From the NCBI GenBank assembly GCA_029940345.1, contig JAOZRC010000024.1, forward strand, positions 1-18,256: a DNA stretch of 18,256 nt, given 5' to 3'. How positions within the stretch are numbered: position 1 is the first letter of the stretch; each line of letters begins with the position of its first letter. The position numbers were made by a program, and so were the translations under genes. This stretch comes from Desulfobacterales bacterium. GTDB taxonomy: Bacteria > Desulfobacterota > Desulfobacteria > Desulfobacterales > JAUCGF01. A model generated the notes under the pieces. The model had not been told where the DNA came from. It did no database searches and saw nothing but the letters and a program-made list of their open reading frames with translations. Shown here in pieces: positions 1 through 7,875 of this stretch.

Positions 1-2
1 CC

Positions 3-212
3 GAGCATAAGGTTCGGTTGAAACGTTTTCCCGATCTTGTTCTTTCAAAATTCGGTAAACTGAGCATGGAAATCGTAAAAGCAATTGCCGCAAAAGACCC
101 TTTTACCCAGAAAGTGTATGATTCGTATATGGCGTTTCTCAAACAAACCATGGCTTGGGATCAGATCGGCGCAGGGGGCTACAGCCTGGCAAGATCATAC
201 ATATTGGGCTAA
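3..212 (+). CDS. TRAP transporter solute-binding protein, C-terminal end (partial)
   Basis: The frame is open from the window edge through a TAA stop at 210-212, so only about 69 C-terminal residues are visible. A TTG at 18 is not a credible start because the same frame reads on upstream with matching family sequence. The segment with KRFPDLVL, then AAKDPFTQKVYDSYMAFLK and MAWDQI, matches the C-terminal helices of DctP/TakP-type periplasmic binding proteins of tripartite ATP-independent transporters, as I remember the family. Such proteins bind an organic acid or similar solute in the periplasm and hand it to the DctQM membrane pair, which would lie outside the window or be absent. Its ligand cannot be judged from this end. 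It lies upstream of a sensor kinase in the same direction, but a 158-base gap separates them. The family call is fairly sure; the substrate is unknown. Confidence 0.78.
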   Translation, partial: EHKVRLKRFPDLVLSKFGKLSMEIVKAIAAKDPFTQKVYDSYMAFLKQTMAWDQIGAGGYSLARSYILG

Positions 213-243
213 CACGGGCTGGGCTGTGCCCCACAACCCAATA
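202..243 (+). other. stem-loop at the end of the TRAP gene
   Basis: TATTGGG at 202-208 and CCCAATA at 237-243 are perfectly complementary over 7 bp. They enclose a small inner hairpin, GGGC (221-224), TGT, GCCC (228-231). The structure spans the stop codon of the TRAP gene. There is no T-run after the 3' arm, so it is not a canonical intrinsic terminator; it may stabilise the mRNA end or act as a weak terminator. This is inferred from complementarity only. Confidence 0.3.
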
Positions 244-370
244 GCACAATATCAGTTTCGGATTTCAGGAGCGAGAGACTCTTATCCTGACACCTTAACT
301 GATTAAAATTCCAAATTATTGACCTACGCGAGTATAACAGGAATCAATAAAGCACTATTCAGAGGCAGTC

Positions 371-3300
371 ATGCTTAAAAGTTTTCGCACCACATTGGTT
401 GTTATCATACTCTTATCCGCAAGCCTGCCCGTATCTGTATTTTCATTGCTGCTCGTAAAAAAAATTTACACCATCTCTCATGCCGCCGCCTTCAGGGAAC
501 TCAAACTCACGGCAAAAACCGTCTCAGACGCTCTTGAGTATCAAACCGGTCTGATCATAACCCGCCTTGTCAGCCTCGGAGCCAACCGGGACATGGCCGT
601 GGCAACCCGCAAATCCGTTTTGGGTATCCGGCACTATCTGAGTGAGCAGGCTTCCGATTATATAAAGGACTTTATTGGTCGCAATCCCCTTGTTGCTTCC
701 CTTTACCTGATTGACGCCGATCTTGAAACAGCACTGGCTTCTCCCGCATCCGTCATGACGATTTCCCCTTCCCCGGTGATGCAATACGCCAGGGACCTGT
801 TTTCTGATGAATCGGATACCGTCACTTTAAAATACGTTGTTATCGAGTTCAATGACAACGACTTTCTCAATAAAACGTTACAGGCGGTATCCGTAGGCGG
901 TAAAAAGCCGGAGTGCCCTTTGGGACTTGCGGTCCTCGTTCCGGTGGTGCTTGATGTGACGAACGAGATGAAGGGCGTGCTGGCAGCAATCATTCCCTTT
1001 GAAAATCTTGCGGTTTACGCATCTTCAAAAGTTCAAAATCCCACAATCCTGGAGTTGCTCAAAGACGATACCCTCATTTTTCCAAGAGCGGATGAAAAGG
1101 GTACCGGCCGGCAGGACACCATATCCGCCCAGGTTCTTTTCAGGATCAAAAATCCTGGAAAAGGGCAGACGATCAAATACGGCGTTAAAATCATGGAACC
1201 TTCGGCCATTCGATTGGTGGAAGCCGGCAGAACCGCCATGCTTCTGATTTTATATATCATTGGTGCGCTGATTTTTATCGTTGCTTTTGCATATATATTT
1301 GCCCGACGCCTGACATCTCCCCTGAACGGCCTGATAAACATTGTCAACAGCTATTCCAATGGGAATTACGAGTTTTCGCCGCCTGACATAAAGTATACCG
1401 AATTTCAAAAAGTTGTTTCCGTCCTGGGTGAAATGGGGACAAAAATTATATCCCAGATCACGAAACTGCAAAAGGCCGAGGAAAAATACCGGAACATCTT
1501 TGAAAACGCTATTGAGGGGATTTTCCAGAGTACGCCGGGCAGTGGCAAATTTATAACTGTTAATCCGTCCATGGCCCTGATCCTGGGATACAATTCCAGT
1601 GATGAACTGTTTTCATCTGTTACTGATATTGCACAACAGTTGTATGCAAACCCGGAAGACCGATCCGAATTCAACCGTATTCTCTCTCAAAAGGGTCACG
1701 TCATTGGATTTGAAACCCAATTGTATAAAAAGGATGGAAACCCGATACATGTCTCAATATCCGCCCGAACCGTTTTTGATGACCGGGGCAATGTCTTTTA
1801 CTACGAGGGATCGTTCGTGGACATAACAGAAAAAAAGGAAAAGGAAAAAGCGGAAAAAGAGCGCGAAGCTGCTGAAGCCGCCAGTCAGGCGAAAAGTGAG
1901 TTTCTCGCCAACATGAGCCACGAAATCCGCACCCCCATGAACGGCGTCATCGGAATGACGGAATTGCTGATGTTCACTGATTTGACCACCCAGCAAAAAG
2001 ATTACACCGAAGCTATCTCGGGTTCCGCCAACGCATTGCTCACGGTTCTGAACGACATCCTCGATTTTTCAAAAATCCAGTCTGGCAAACTGGTTCTGGA
2101 ATCCGTTTTTTTCAATTTCAGGGAAATCGTGGAACAGACCGGGCAACTATTTGCCACTCCCGCAAGGGAAAAAGGAATCGAAGTGCTTGTCCGTTATCCG
2201 CCGGACATCCCCACGCGGTTGATGGGTGATCCCACCCGTATCCGTCAAATCATGAGCAATCTGATCGGCAATGCGGTAAAATTCACCGAACTGGGGCATG
2301 TGCTTATTGAAGTGGCATGTGAACACAGGTCCGCTAATCTCTGCAACCTGCTCATCAGCGTGTCGGATACCGGTATCGGGATTCGGGAAGATCGCATCGG
2401 AGCGATTTTCGATCAGTTCTCCCAAGCTGACGAGTCCACCACCCGACAGTTCGGCGGCAGCGGCCTGGGTCTGGCCATCACCAGACAGTTGGTCGAAATG
2501 ATGGATGGCTCCCTGGAGGTTGAGAGCGAGGCGGGAACGGGTTCTGCCTTCCGTTTCTGTCTGAAATTCGAATATAAAAAGGAAATACCCATAAACAGGG
2601 AAACAGGCGTTGATCTTTCAGATACACCGGTCCTGGTCGTGGACGACAACGCGCATAACAGGATGATCGTCATTGAATATCTAAGCGCATGGAACATTCC
2701 CGGAGAATCCGTTTCATCTGCGGAAGAAGCGCTGGATGTGTTGCGAAAAAGCCAACAGGAGGGCAATCCCTATAAAATCGCGGTGGTGGATTATTTCATG
2801 CCGGGAATGGACGGGGTGGAACTGGCCGAAGCCATTAAAACCGATAAAGTGTTGAAAGACACCGAATTGATTCTCCTTTCATCCGGCATCCTGACGGACG
2901 AATTGGAGGCATCGCAACAAAAACATTTTTCAGCCGGCCTGACAAAACCGATACGCGCGTCGCTGTTCCTGCAAACCCTTATGGAAGTATGGGGGCACCA
3001 TGAAAGCGGAGCGCCCGAACCGGTTTCAGACACCCGAACGGTCGCTACCGTCCCATGCCTGGACGCGCTCATACTTCTTGTCGAAGACAATCACATCAAT
3101 CAGCGGGTCGCGGCCGGCATTCTTTGCAGATACGGTTGCGAAGTGGATACGGCGGAAAACGGGAAGGAGGCATTGGAGCGCTTCAAGAAGAAAAAGTACG
3201 CCGCAATCTTCATGGACGCCCACATGCCGGTTATGGACGGATTCGAAGCCACGCGGAAAATTCGGGAATATGAAGCGCGCGGCCCGCAACCTGTAACCCG

Positions 3301-3853
3301 CATCCCGATTATCGCAATGACGGCCCTTGCCATGGAAGGAGATCGGGAGAAATGTATTGAAGCCGGAATGGATGACTATGTCTCCAAACCCGTCAAATCC
3401 AAGGCTGTTCTGGATATTCTTCTCAAATATGAACCGGAAGGCCGTATCAAAACAACGGAAAACAAAGTGCGCCAGAAGAAAGCGTATAAAAGTGATGAAA
3501 CGCCTGTTTTTAACTTTTCGCAATTGTTGGATATCGGCGATCATGACAAAGAATTGATTCATGAATTGATTAATGAATTCACCAAAGATGCGCCGGTTTT
3601 CTTAGATGCGCTTCGAACAGCGATTGAATCTGGCGATCAGGATCAGATTACAAAAAAAGTTCATAAGCTAAATGGTTTGGTGGCAAATTTCGGTGGGGAA
3701 AGATTCATGGAAATGGGACAGGAAATCGAAAAAGCCGCCCGCAAGGGTGAATTCGATCACAAAGCCGTGGATATCTCTCTTCTGGAAAGGGAGCTTGAAC
3801 ATTTGAAAGAAGCGCTTTGGGAACCCGATTGGGAAATACTTTGCAACACATAA
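371..3853 (+). CDS. hybrid sensor histidine kinase with PAS, two receivers and HPt
   Basis: Membrane-bound hybrid kinase of 1160 residues. The order seen is: membrane segment (~8-30); periplasmic sensor region (~31-288, Cache-like by size and position, not proven); second membrane segment (~290-312); HAMP-like linker; PAS (~370-490, from EEKYRNIFENA to the DITEKK exit); short coiled coil; HisKA with H517 in SHEIRTPMNG; HATPase with N box (N634), G1 motif SDTGIGI (D666) and GGSGLGLAI. Two receivers follow, with acidic pockets D758/D759 and E905/D906 and phosphoacceptors D807 and D949. A C-terminal HPt carries H1098. All catalytic residues are present, so a full His-Asp-His relay is plausible. 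The HPt motif reads HKLNG, with Asn where Lys is usual; BarA-type HPts also lack this Lys. The ATG has AGAGG upstream. The likely partner is the receiver gene at 4094. The sensed signal is unknown. Confidence 0.93.
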   Translation: MLKSFRTTLVVIILLSASLPVSVFSLLLVKKIYTISHAAAFRELKLTAKTVSDALEYQTGLIITRLVSLGANRDMAVATRKSVLGIRHYLSEQASDYIKDFIGRNPLVASLYLIDADLETALASPASVMTISPSPVMQYARDLFSDESDTVTLKYVVIEFNDNDFLNKTLQAVSVGGKKPECPLGLAVLVPVVLDVTNEMKGVLAAIIPFENLAVYASSKVQNPTILELLKDDTLIFPRADEKGTGRQDTISAQVLFRIKNPGKGQTIKYGVKIMEPSAIRLVEAGRTAMLLILYIIGALIFIVAFAYIFARRLTSPLNGLINIVNSYSNGNYEFSPPDIKYTEFQKVVSVLGEMGTKIISQITKLQKAEEKYRNIFENAIEGIFQSTPGSGKFITVNPSMALILGYNSSDELFSSVTDIAQQLYANPEDRSEFNRILSQKGHVIGFETQLYKKDGNPIHVSISARTVFDDRGNVFYYEGSFVDITEKKEKEKAEKEREAAEAASQAKSEFLANMSHEIRTPMNGVIGMTELLMFTDLTTQQKDYTEAISGSANALLTVLNDILDFSKIQSGKLVLESVFFNFREIVEQTGQLFATPAREKGIEVLVRYPPDIPTRLMGDPTRIRQIMSNLIGNAVKFTELGHVLIEVACEHRSANLCNLLISVSDTGIGIREDRIGAIFDQFSQADESTTRQFGGSGLGLAITRQLVEMMDGSLEVESEAGTGSAFRFCLKFEYKKEIPINRETGVDLSDTPVLVVDDNAHNRMIVIEYLSAWNIPGESVSSAEEALDVLRKSQQEGNPYKIAVVDYFMPGMDGVELAEAIKTDKVLKDTELILLSSGILTDELEASQQKHFSAGLTKPIRASLFLQTLMEVWGHHESGAPEPVSDTRTVATVPCLDALILLVEDNHINQRVAAGILCRYGCEVDTAENGKEALERFKKKKYAAIFMDAHMPVMDGFEATRKIREYEARGPQPVTRIPIIAMTALAMEGDREKCIEAGMDDYVSKPVKSKAVLDILLKYEPEGRIKTTENKVRQKKAYKSDETPVFNFSQLLDIGDHDKELIHELINEFTKDAPVFLDALRTAIESGDQDQITKKVHKLNGLVANFGGERFMEMGQEIEKAARKGEFDHKAVDISLLERELEHLKEALWEPDWEILCNT

Positions 3854-3900
3854 TACAAAAAAAAATCGACCTGTTCATTTGAAATTAAATATTCCTTAAT

Positions 3901-3926
3901 AGCTCCGTAGGAGCGGCATATTTGTA
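3901..3926 (+). repeat. REP-like hairpin repeat, copy 1
   Basis: A 5-bp palindrome, GCTCC-gta-GGAGC (3902-3914), is followed by GGCATATTTGTAG. The same layout recurs twice within the next 135 bases with different stem bases but the same conserved tail. This marks it as a dispersed hairpin element rather than a chance palindrome. Confidence 0.7.
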
Positions 3927-3951
3927 GTAAATTGATCGCTGATTCAATCTC

Positions 3952-3979
3952 AGAGCCCCATCGGGGCGGCATATTTGTA
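3952..3979 (+). repeat. REP-like hairpin repeat, copy 2
   Basis: AGAGCCCCATCGGGGC holds a 5-bp stem, GCCCC-atc-GGGGC (3955-3967), followed by GGCATATTTGTA. It has the same orientation as copy 1 and is inverted relative to copy 3. With copy 3 it makes an inverted pair about 50 bases apart that could form a larger cruciform or RNA stem. An ORF-finder start for the receiver gene at 3932 would read through this repeat, which argues against that start. Confidence 0.75.
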
Positions 3980-4030
3980 AAAAGTCGTCAAAGATTTCGT
4001 TATCAATTAGAATCTGTTAGCTATTTTGCT

Positions 4031-4059
4031 ACAAACATGCCGTCCCGATGGGACTCTGG
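4031..4059 (-). repeat. REP-like hairpin repeat, copy 3 (inverted)
   Basis: On the minus strand this reads AGAGTCCCATCGGGAC followed by GGCATGTTTGTAG, the same design as copies 1 and 2. The stem is GTCCC/GGGAC (4042-4054 on the plus strand). Relative to copy 2 the stem changes on both arms (C to T and G to A), so pairing is kept. It lies 35 bases before the chosen start of the receiver gene and may affect its 5' UTR. Confidence 0.75.
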
Positions 4060-4093
4060 ATCAACTGCACAGGTCGAAAAAAATGAGGTTGAA

Positions 4094-4759
4094 ATGAAAG
4101 TATTGATAGCGGATGACGATACCATCACTCGTGTTGTTTTAAAAAGACATCTCACAAAATGGGGGTATAAGGTCGTTCAGACCCGCGACGGACATCAAGC
4201 GTGGAAAGCGCTTTGTGAAGAAAATCCGCCGCAAGTCGCAATCCTTGACTGGATGATGCCGGAAATGGAAGGAATTGAAATTTGCCAACGCCTCCGGGAG
4301 AGAAAGAATCTAGCGTTTATTTATACGCTTCTTTTGACCATGAGGCGGGAAAAGGAGGATATTATAAAAGCGCTTGACGCCGGAGCCCATGACTTCCTGT
4401 CCAAACCGGTGCATACGGGTGAATTGCGAAGCCGCATTGCCGTGGGCGTCCGGCTTGTAGAGGCGGAAAACGAGATTCGGTTGAAAAACAACAAGCTTTC
4501 CGACACCAATGAGCAACTGAATCGGACCAATGAAAAGTTGGAACGCGCGTTGAAAGAGATTAAAACACTTAAGGGTATTCTTCCTATATGCTCGAATTGT
4601 AAGAAAATCAGACTGAAAAACGCCAATCCCAGAGATCAGGATTCCTGGATAATGATGGAAGAGTATATCGGGAGCCGGACGGAAGCCGATTTTTCACACA
4701 GTATCTGCCCGGAATGCGCGCGGAAATTATATCCGGAATTCTTAAAGAATTATCATTGA
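4094..4759 (+). CDS. response regulator with coiled coil and C-terminal Cys4 domain
   Basis: A 221-residue cytoplasmic protein. Residues ~1-120 form a CheY-like receiver: acidic cluster at D7-D9, phosphoacceptor D52 in LDWMMPEMEG, and conserved K104 in LSKPV. Residues ~120-160 are a heptad-like coiled coil rich in Asn, Glu and Leu. Residues ~163-221 carry PICSNCKKIR and, later, FSHSICPECARKLYP, with cysteines C166, C169, C205 and C208. This is the C-terminal module often found at the end of PAS and receiver proteins; metal binding is inferred from the four cysteines. There is no DNA-binding or enzymatic output domain. The start is the ATG at 4094, with GAGG at 4085-4088. The frame is open further upstream, but that stretch is the hairpin repeat region. 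It is the likely partner of the hybrid kinase. Confidence 0.88.
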   Translation: MKVLIADDDTITRVVLKRHLTKWGYKVVQTRDGHQAWKALCEENPPQVAILDWMMPEMEGIEICQRLRERKNLAFIYTLLLTMRREKEDIIKALDAGAHDFLSKPVHTGELRSRIAVGVRLVEAENEIRLKNNKLSDTNEQLNRTNEKLERALKEIKTLKGILPICSNCKKIRLKNANPRDQDSWIMMEEYIGSRTEADFSHSICPECARKLYPEFLKNYH

Positions 4760-4785
4760 AGGGAATGCGCAAAAGGAGTAGTCTC

Positions 4786-4821
4786 ATGATTATTCGGAAA
4801 GTATTTTCAAAAGGAGGTTGA
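4786..4821 (+). CDS. possible leader peptide [11 protein letters not shown] upstream of rocD
   Basis: An ATG at 4786 opens an 11-codon frame ending in TGA at 4819-4821. A strong Shine-Dalgarno, AAAAGGAG (4771-4778), sits 7 bases before it, as good as that of the neighbouring genes. Its last codons, AAA GGA GGT, are themselves the AAGGAGG ribosome binding site of rocD, whose ATG follows two bases after the TGA. Ribosomes ending here would cover or deliver to the rocD start, so translational coupling or occlusion is plausible. The peptide is too short for any family call, and conservation in relatives has not been tested. Confidence 0.4.
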   Translation: MIIRKVFSKGG

Positions 4822-4823
4822 AC

Positions 4824-6026
4824 ATGCAGGCAAATGACTATATTCGATTGGAAAATGAATTTGGTGCCCATAACTATAAACCGCTGGATGTGGTTTTATC
4901 CCGCGGCCAGGGCGTGTGGGTGTGGGATGCGGACGGCAACAAATATCTGGATTGTCTCTCATCCTATTCCGCAATCAACCAAGGGCACTGCCATCCGAAA
5001 ATCAGACAAACATTGATCGACCAGGCCCATAAACTGACGCTGACTTCCAGGGCCTTTCGCAATGATCAACTCGGTCTTTTTTACCGTGAACTGTGCGATT
5101 TGACCCACACCCATAAGGTGCTTCCCATGAACAGCGGCGCCGAAGCGGTGGAAACGGTGATCAAGACCGTTCGCAAGTGGGGCTACAAGATTAAGGGGGT
5201 TCCCAATGACCAGGCCGAAATTATCGTTTGTGCAAACAACTTTCACGGCCGCACGATTACCATTGTGGGATTCAGCACCGATGATAATTCCCGGAATGGG
5301 TTCGGCCCCTTTACACCCGGTTTCAAAATTATCCCTTTTGGGGATGCTGACGCCCTTGAAGCGGCCATTACACCGCATACAGTGGGTTTTATGGTGGAAC
5401 CGATCCAGGGTGAGGCCGGTGTGATCATTCCGCCGGCCGGATATCTTGCCAAAGCCAAAGCGATCTGCAAGCGACACAATGTCATGTTGATTTTGGATGA
5501 AATTCAAACCGGCCTGGGCCGGACAGGTAAAATGCTGGCTGAAGAGCACGAGGGCATCGAGGCGGATCTGACATTGATCGGCAAGGCGCTTTCCGGAGGA
5601 TTTTATCCGATTTCCGCTGTATTATCCAATACCGAGGTGATGAGCGTGCTGCAACCGGGCGAGCACGGAAGCACCTTCGGCGGCAATCCGCTGGCCTGTG
5701 CGGTGGCCCGAACGGCATTGAAGGTGCTGGTTGAGGAGGGGATGATCGAAAATGCCGCCGCAATGGGCGCTTATTTCCTGGATGGGTTAAAACAGATAAG
5801 CAACCCGATTATACGGGAGGTGCGCGGCAAGGGCCTGCTGATTGGGGTTGAATTGTCACCAGATGCCGGCGGCGCACGCACGTATTGTGAAAAATTAAAA
5901 GAAAAAGGCCTGTTATGCAAAGAAACCCATGATCACATTATCCGTTTCGCACCGCCGTTGGTGATTACCCAAAATGAGGTTGACTGGGCGTTGGAATGGA
6001 TCGGGGCGGTTTTGGGACAGGGTTAG
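4824..6026 (+). CDS. rocD: ornithine aminotransferase (ornithine-oxo-acid transaminase)
   Basis: PLP-dependent class III aminotransferase of 400 residues, the usual length for bacterial RocD. The enzyme moves the delta-amino group of ornithine to 2-oxoglutarate, giving glutamate-5-semialdehyde, and so links ornithine/arginine with proline and glutamate in the cytoplasm. Visible motifs: a cofactor-binding [26 protein letters not shown] with D225; the PLP-lysine segment [14 protein letters not shown] with K254; and [14 protein letters not shown]. The GHCHPKI and [10 protein letters not shown] segments are typical of ornithine aminotransferase rather than of acetylornithine or GABA transaminases. 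The start is the ATG at 4824, six bases after AAGGAGG (4811-4817), not the TTG two codons earlier that overlaps this site. A possible leader peptide lies upstream, and the radical SAM gene follows after 24 bases. Confidence 0.93.
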   Translation: MQANDYIRLENEFGAHNYKPLDVVLSRGQGVWVWDADGNKYLDCLSSYSAINQGHCHPKIRQTLIDQAHKLTLTSRAFRNDQLGLFYRELCDLTHTHKVLPMNSGAEAVETVIKTVRKWGYKIKGVPNDQAEIIVCANNFHGRTITIVGFSTDDNSRNGFGPFTPGFKIIPFGDADALEAAITPHTVGFMVEPIQGEAGVIIPPAGYLAKAKAICKRHNVMLILDEIQTGLGRTGKMLAEEHEGIEADLTLIGKALSGGFYPISAVLSNTEVMSVLQPGEHGSTFGGNPLACAVARTALKVLVEEGMIENAAAMGAYFLDGLKQISNPIIREVRGKGLLIGVELSPDAGGARTYCEKLKEKGLLCKETHDHIIRFAPPLVITQNEVDWALEWIGAVLGQG

Positions 6027-6050
6027 ACCTATGCGCTCAGGAAGAACTAC

Positions 6051-7391
6051 ATGAGAATACTACTAATAAATCCGCCTGAACTTAACGAGATAAAGGCAAC
6101 TAAGTCTGCCGATGCTCGCAACAACTTGGTGCCCCTTGGCCTTCTTTATCTTGCCAGTCATTTAAAGGCTAACCATGATGTCAATATCCTGGATATGGCG
6201 TTATTCAAACAGTCCACAAACGAACTGCCCGGGGTAATCGATAGTTACAAACCCAACATTATCGGGATAACATCTGTTATCACCCTGTGGGGTGCCGTGT
6301 TGGACCTGATACACACTGCAAAACAAAGTGCCCCGGATGTTGTAACAGTTATAGGGGGCCCCAATGTTTCCAAGTATCCCGCTGAAACTCTTAGCCATAA
6401 GGATGTCGACTACATTATCGTAGGCAGTGGGCAGAAGCCCATGCTCGAGCTATGTGACAGACTTGAGAAACATGAAAGGAATTTTCAAATAGAGAACTGT
6501 TACGCCCAAGAAAGAGAATACCATAGTCTTGCAACCATAAACTCAAAAGAATACTATATAGATAACTTTCCCTTCCCTGACCGCTTTGCAACGCCTTATG
6601 ATCATTACAATGCATCCATAAGCCCGGAAAATCCGACAACATCCATGATAACGAGTATGGGTTGTCCATATAAATGCGCGTATTGCAGTAGCAGGGTCGA
6701 TCAGGCATTTCAGTTGCGTAAAGAAACTCTTGTTGTTGATGAAATGGCCGAAATCGAGCAGATAGGAATCAAGAGTATTCTTTTTCAGGACGAGCTTTTT
6801 ACGATGAAACCTAACCGCGTCAATAATATTTGCGAGGATATAATTCACAGGGGTATCAGGCTTAACTGGTCAGTTAAATCAAGGATAGACTCCATACGGC
6901 CTGAAATGCTCGACATCATGCAACAAGCCGGGTGTTCAAATATCCATTTTGGTATTGAGTCTGGAAACGATTCGACGCTTCGGAGAATGAAAAAGGGCTA
7001 TGACATTGATAAAATAAAGAAAACTATTAAAATGGTCAAGGCATCCGGCCTACAATGTTCTGGTAATTTCATGCTCGCCTATCCGGGCGAAGAAGAAAAA
7101 GATGTACTGAACACGATTCAATTCGCCGTTACATTAAACCTTAACATGACACATTTCGGTATAACATTCGCTATACCAGGGACAGAGCTTTTTTACGAAG
7201 GTGTAAAGGCGGGAAGGCATTCCCGGAACGATCCGTGGAGCGAGTTCACGCGCAACCCGGACAAGGGAGAAGACCTTTTTAAAATATATGCATCAAACAC
7301 ATTCAACAGTGATCAGCTTAACAAATTTCTCGACATCGCATTCTCTAAGAATAGAACCCTATTTGATCTGAACGAGGAAAAACAAGCTTAA
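6051..7391 (+). CDS. B12-binding-domain radical SAM protein
   Basis: A 446-residue protein. Residues ~1-150 look like a cobalamin-binding Rossmann-type domain (LLINPP, PLGLLYLASHLK, IIGITSV, VIGGPNVS, DYIIVGSG). The radical SAM domain follows, with the [4Fe-4S] motif GCPYKCAYC (C205, C209, C212), then FQDELFT, SRIDSI, HFGIESGNDSTLRRM and a GNFMLAYPGE barrel strand. The class binds SAM and an iron-sulfur cluster and often performs methylations or rearrangements. The cobalamin-ligand DxHxxG motif is not evident, so B12 binding itself is uncertain. The substrate is unknown. The ATG has AGGAAG (6039-6044) before it and lies 24 bases after rocD, so co-transcription is possible. Codon use differs from rocD: I count about 19 ATA isoleucine codons here against two there, suggesting a different origin. 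Confidence 0.88.
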   Translation: MRILLINPPELNEIKATKSADARNNLVPLGLLYLASHLKANHDVNILDMALFKQSTNELPGVIDSYKPNIIGITSVITLWGAVLDLIHTAKQSAPDVVTVIGGPNVSKYPAETLSHKDVDYIIVGSGQKPMLELCDRLEKHERNFQIENCYAQEREYHSLATINSKEYYIDNFPFPDRFATPYDHYNASISPENPTTSMITSMGCPYKCAYCSSRVDQAFQLRKETLVVDEMAEIEQIGIKSILFQDELFTMKPNRVNNICEDIIHRGIRLNWSVKSRIDSIRPEMLDIMQQAGCSNIHFGIESGNDSTLRRMKKGYDIDKIKKTIKMVKASGLQCSGNFMLAYPGEEEKDVLNTIQFAVTLNLNMTHFGITFAIPGTELFYEGVKAGRHSRNDPWSEFTRNPDKGEDLFKIYASNTFNSDQLNKFLDIAFSKNRTLFDLNEEKQA

Positions 7392-7760
7392 CTTCAGAAG
7401 GGCGAATCGGGGGAAACCATACCTATTTTTCTTTTTACGCCCCGGCTTTTTCAATTTTAAAGGACGATTCAAAAGGGTTTCAAGTTTTTCAATAAAATGT
7501 TCCTGACCTGACGGACGTCCGGTTCGTTCGTGTCTCCGCAATGTCATAATATCAGTACTGTCCGGATACTCAAATAGAAATTCACTCCATTTTTTCTGAA
7601 CCATACGAGATAAGGGTTCTGTCTTCACAAGAATATCGTTCTTTCCCCGGATATGAGGTATGATGGTGCTGCTCCAGGGCCAGTCTTCAGGCTTTTTAAC
7701 CAGACCGGCCTTTACAGGATTCTGCTATATATATATCTTGTACAAGCAGAAGATAATTTC
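7359..7760 (-). pseudogene. REP-associated-transposase-like (Y1 family) remnant, C-terminal part
   Basis: On the minus strand, from 7724 downward, the frame reads QNPVKAGLVKKPEDWPWSS, the conserved segment near the C-terminus of IS200-like Y1/REP-associated tyrosine transposases. Further on come RTGRPSGQEHF and PLKLKKPGRKKK, a typical basic end of this group. An in-frame TAG (7725-7727), inside a TATATATATA run, directly precedes the QNPVKAG motif. Upstream of it EIIFCLYKIYI looks like the expected helix, and beyond about 7760 the similarity fades. The catalytic HUH and Tyr parts are missing. The 3' end has lost its stop and runs into the end of the convergent radical SAM gene. No intact gene remains in 7392-7875; this remnant fills most of that gap. 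Confidence 0.68.
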
Positions 7761-7875
7761 GGTACATGGCAAATGATGAAAAACGCCCTTGCCATAAATG
7801 CCCTCGCCATCCTTTAAGATTTTCATTGAATCAATATGAAAAAAGGTTACACTCTGAATATTGAGTCACGGGCGC

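Noticed and set aside
85..306. A 73-codon plus-strand ORF overlapping the TRAP gene end
   Set aside because: Shadow frame: the other frame carries family-typical TRAP sequence to its stop, and this one has no ribosome binding site or recognisable protein.
3026..3562. 178-codon antisense ORF inside the kinase gene
   Set aside because: Shadow of the second receiver coding region; its protein has no recognisable motif and the plus frame is a complete, conserved domain set.
3932..4093. N-terminal extension of the receiver protein by 54 codons
   Set aside because: It is made of hairpin repeat sequence (reading MPSRWDSGS), while the ATG at 4094 has its own GAGG and begins the receiver fold exactly.
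4959..5549. 196-codon antisense ORF inside rocD
   Set aside because: Shadow of a strongly conserved aminotransferase frame; no ribosome binding site and no family-like protein.
7727..7736. TATATATATA run as a promoter or microsatellite of interest
   Set aside because: Short, and it falls in the decayed transposase frame; no matching -35 box or gene start follows.
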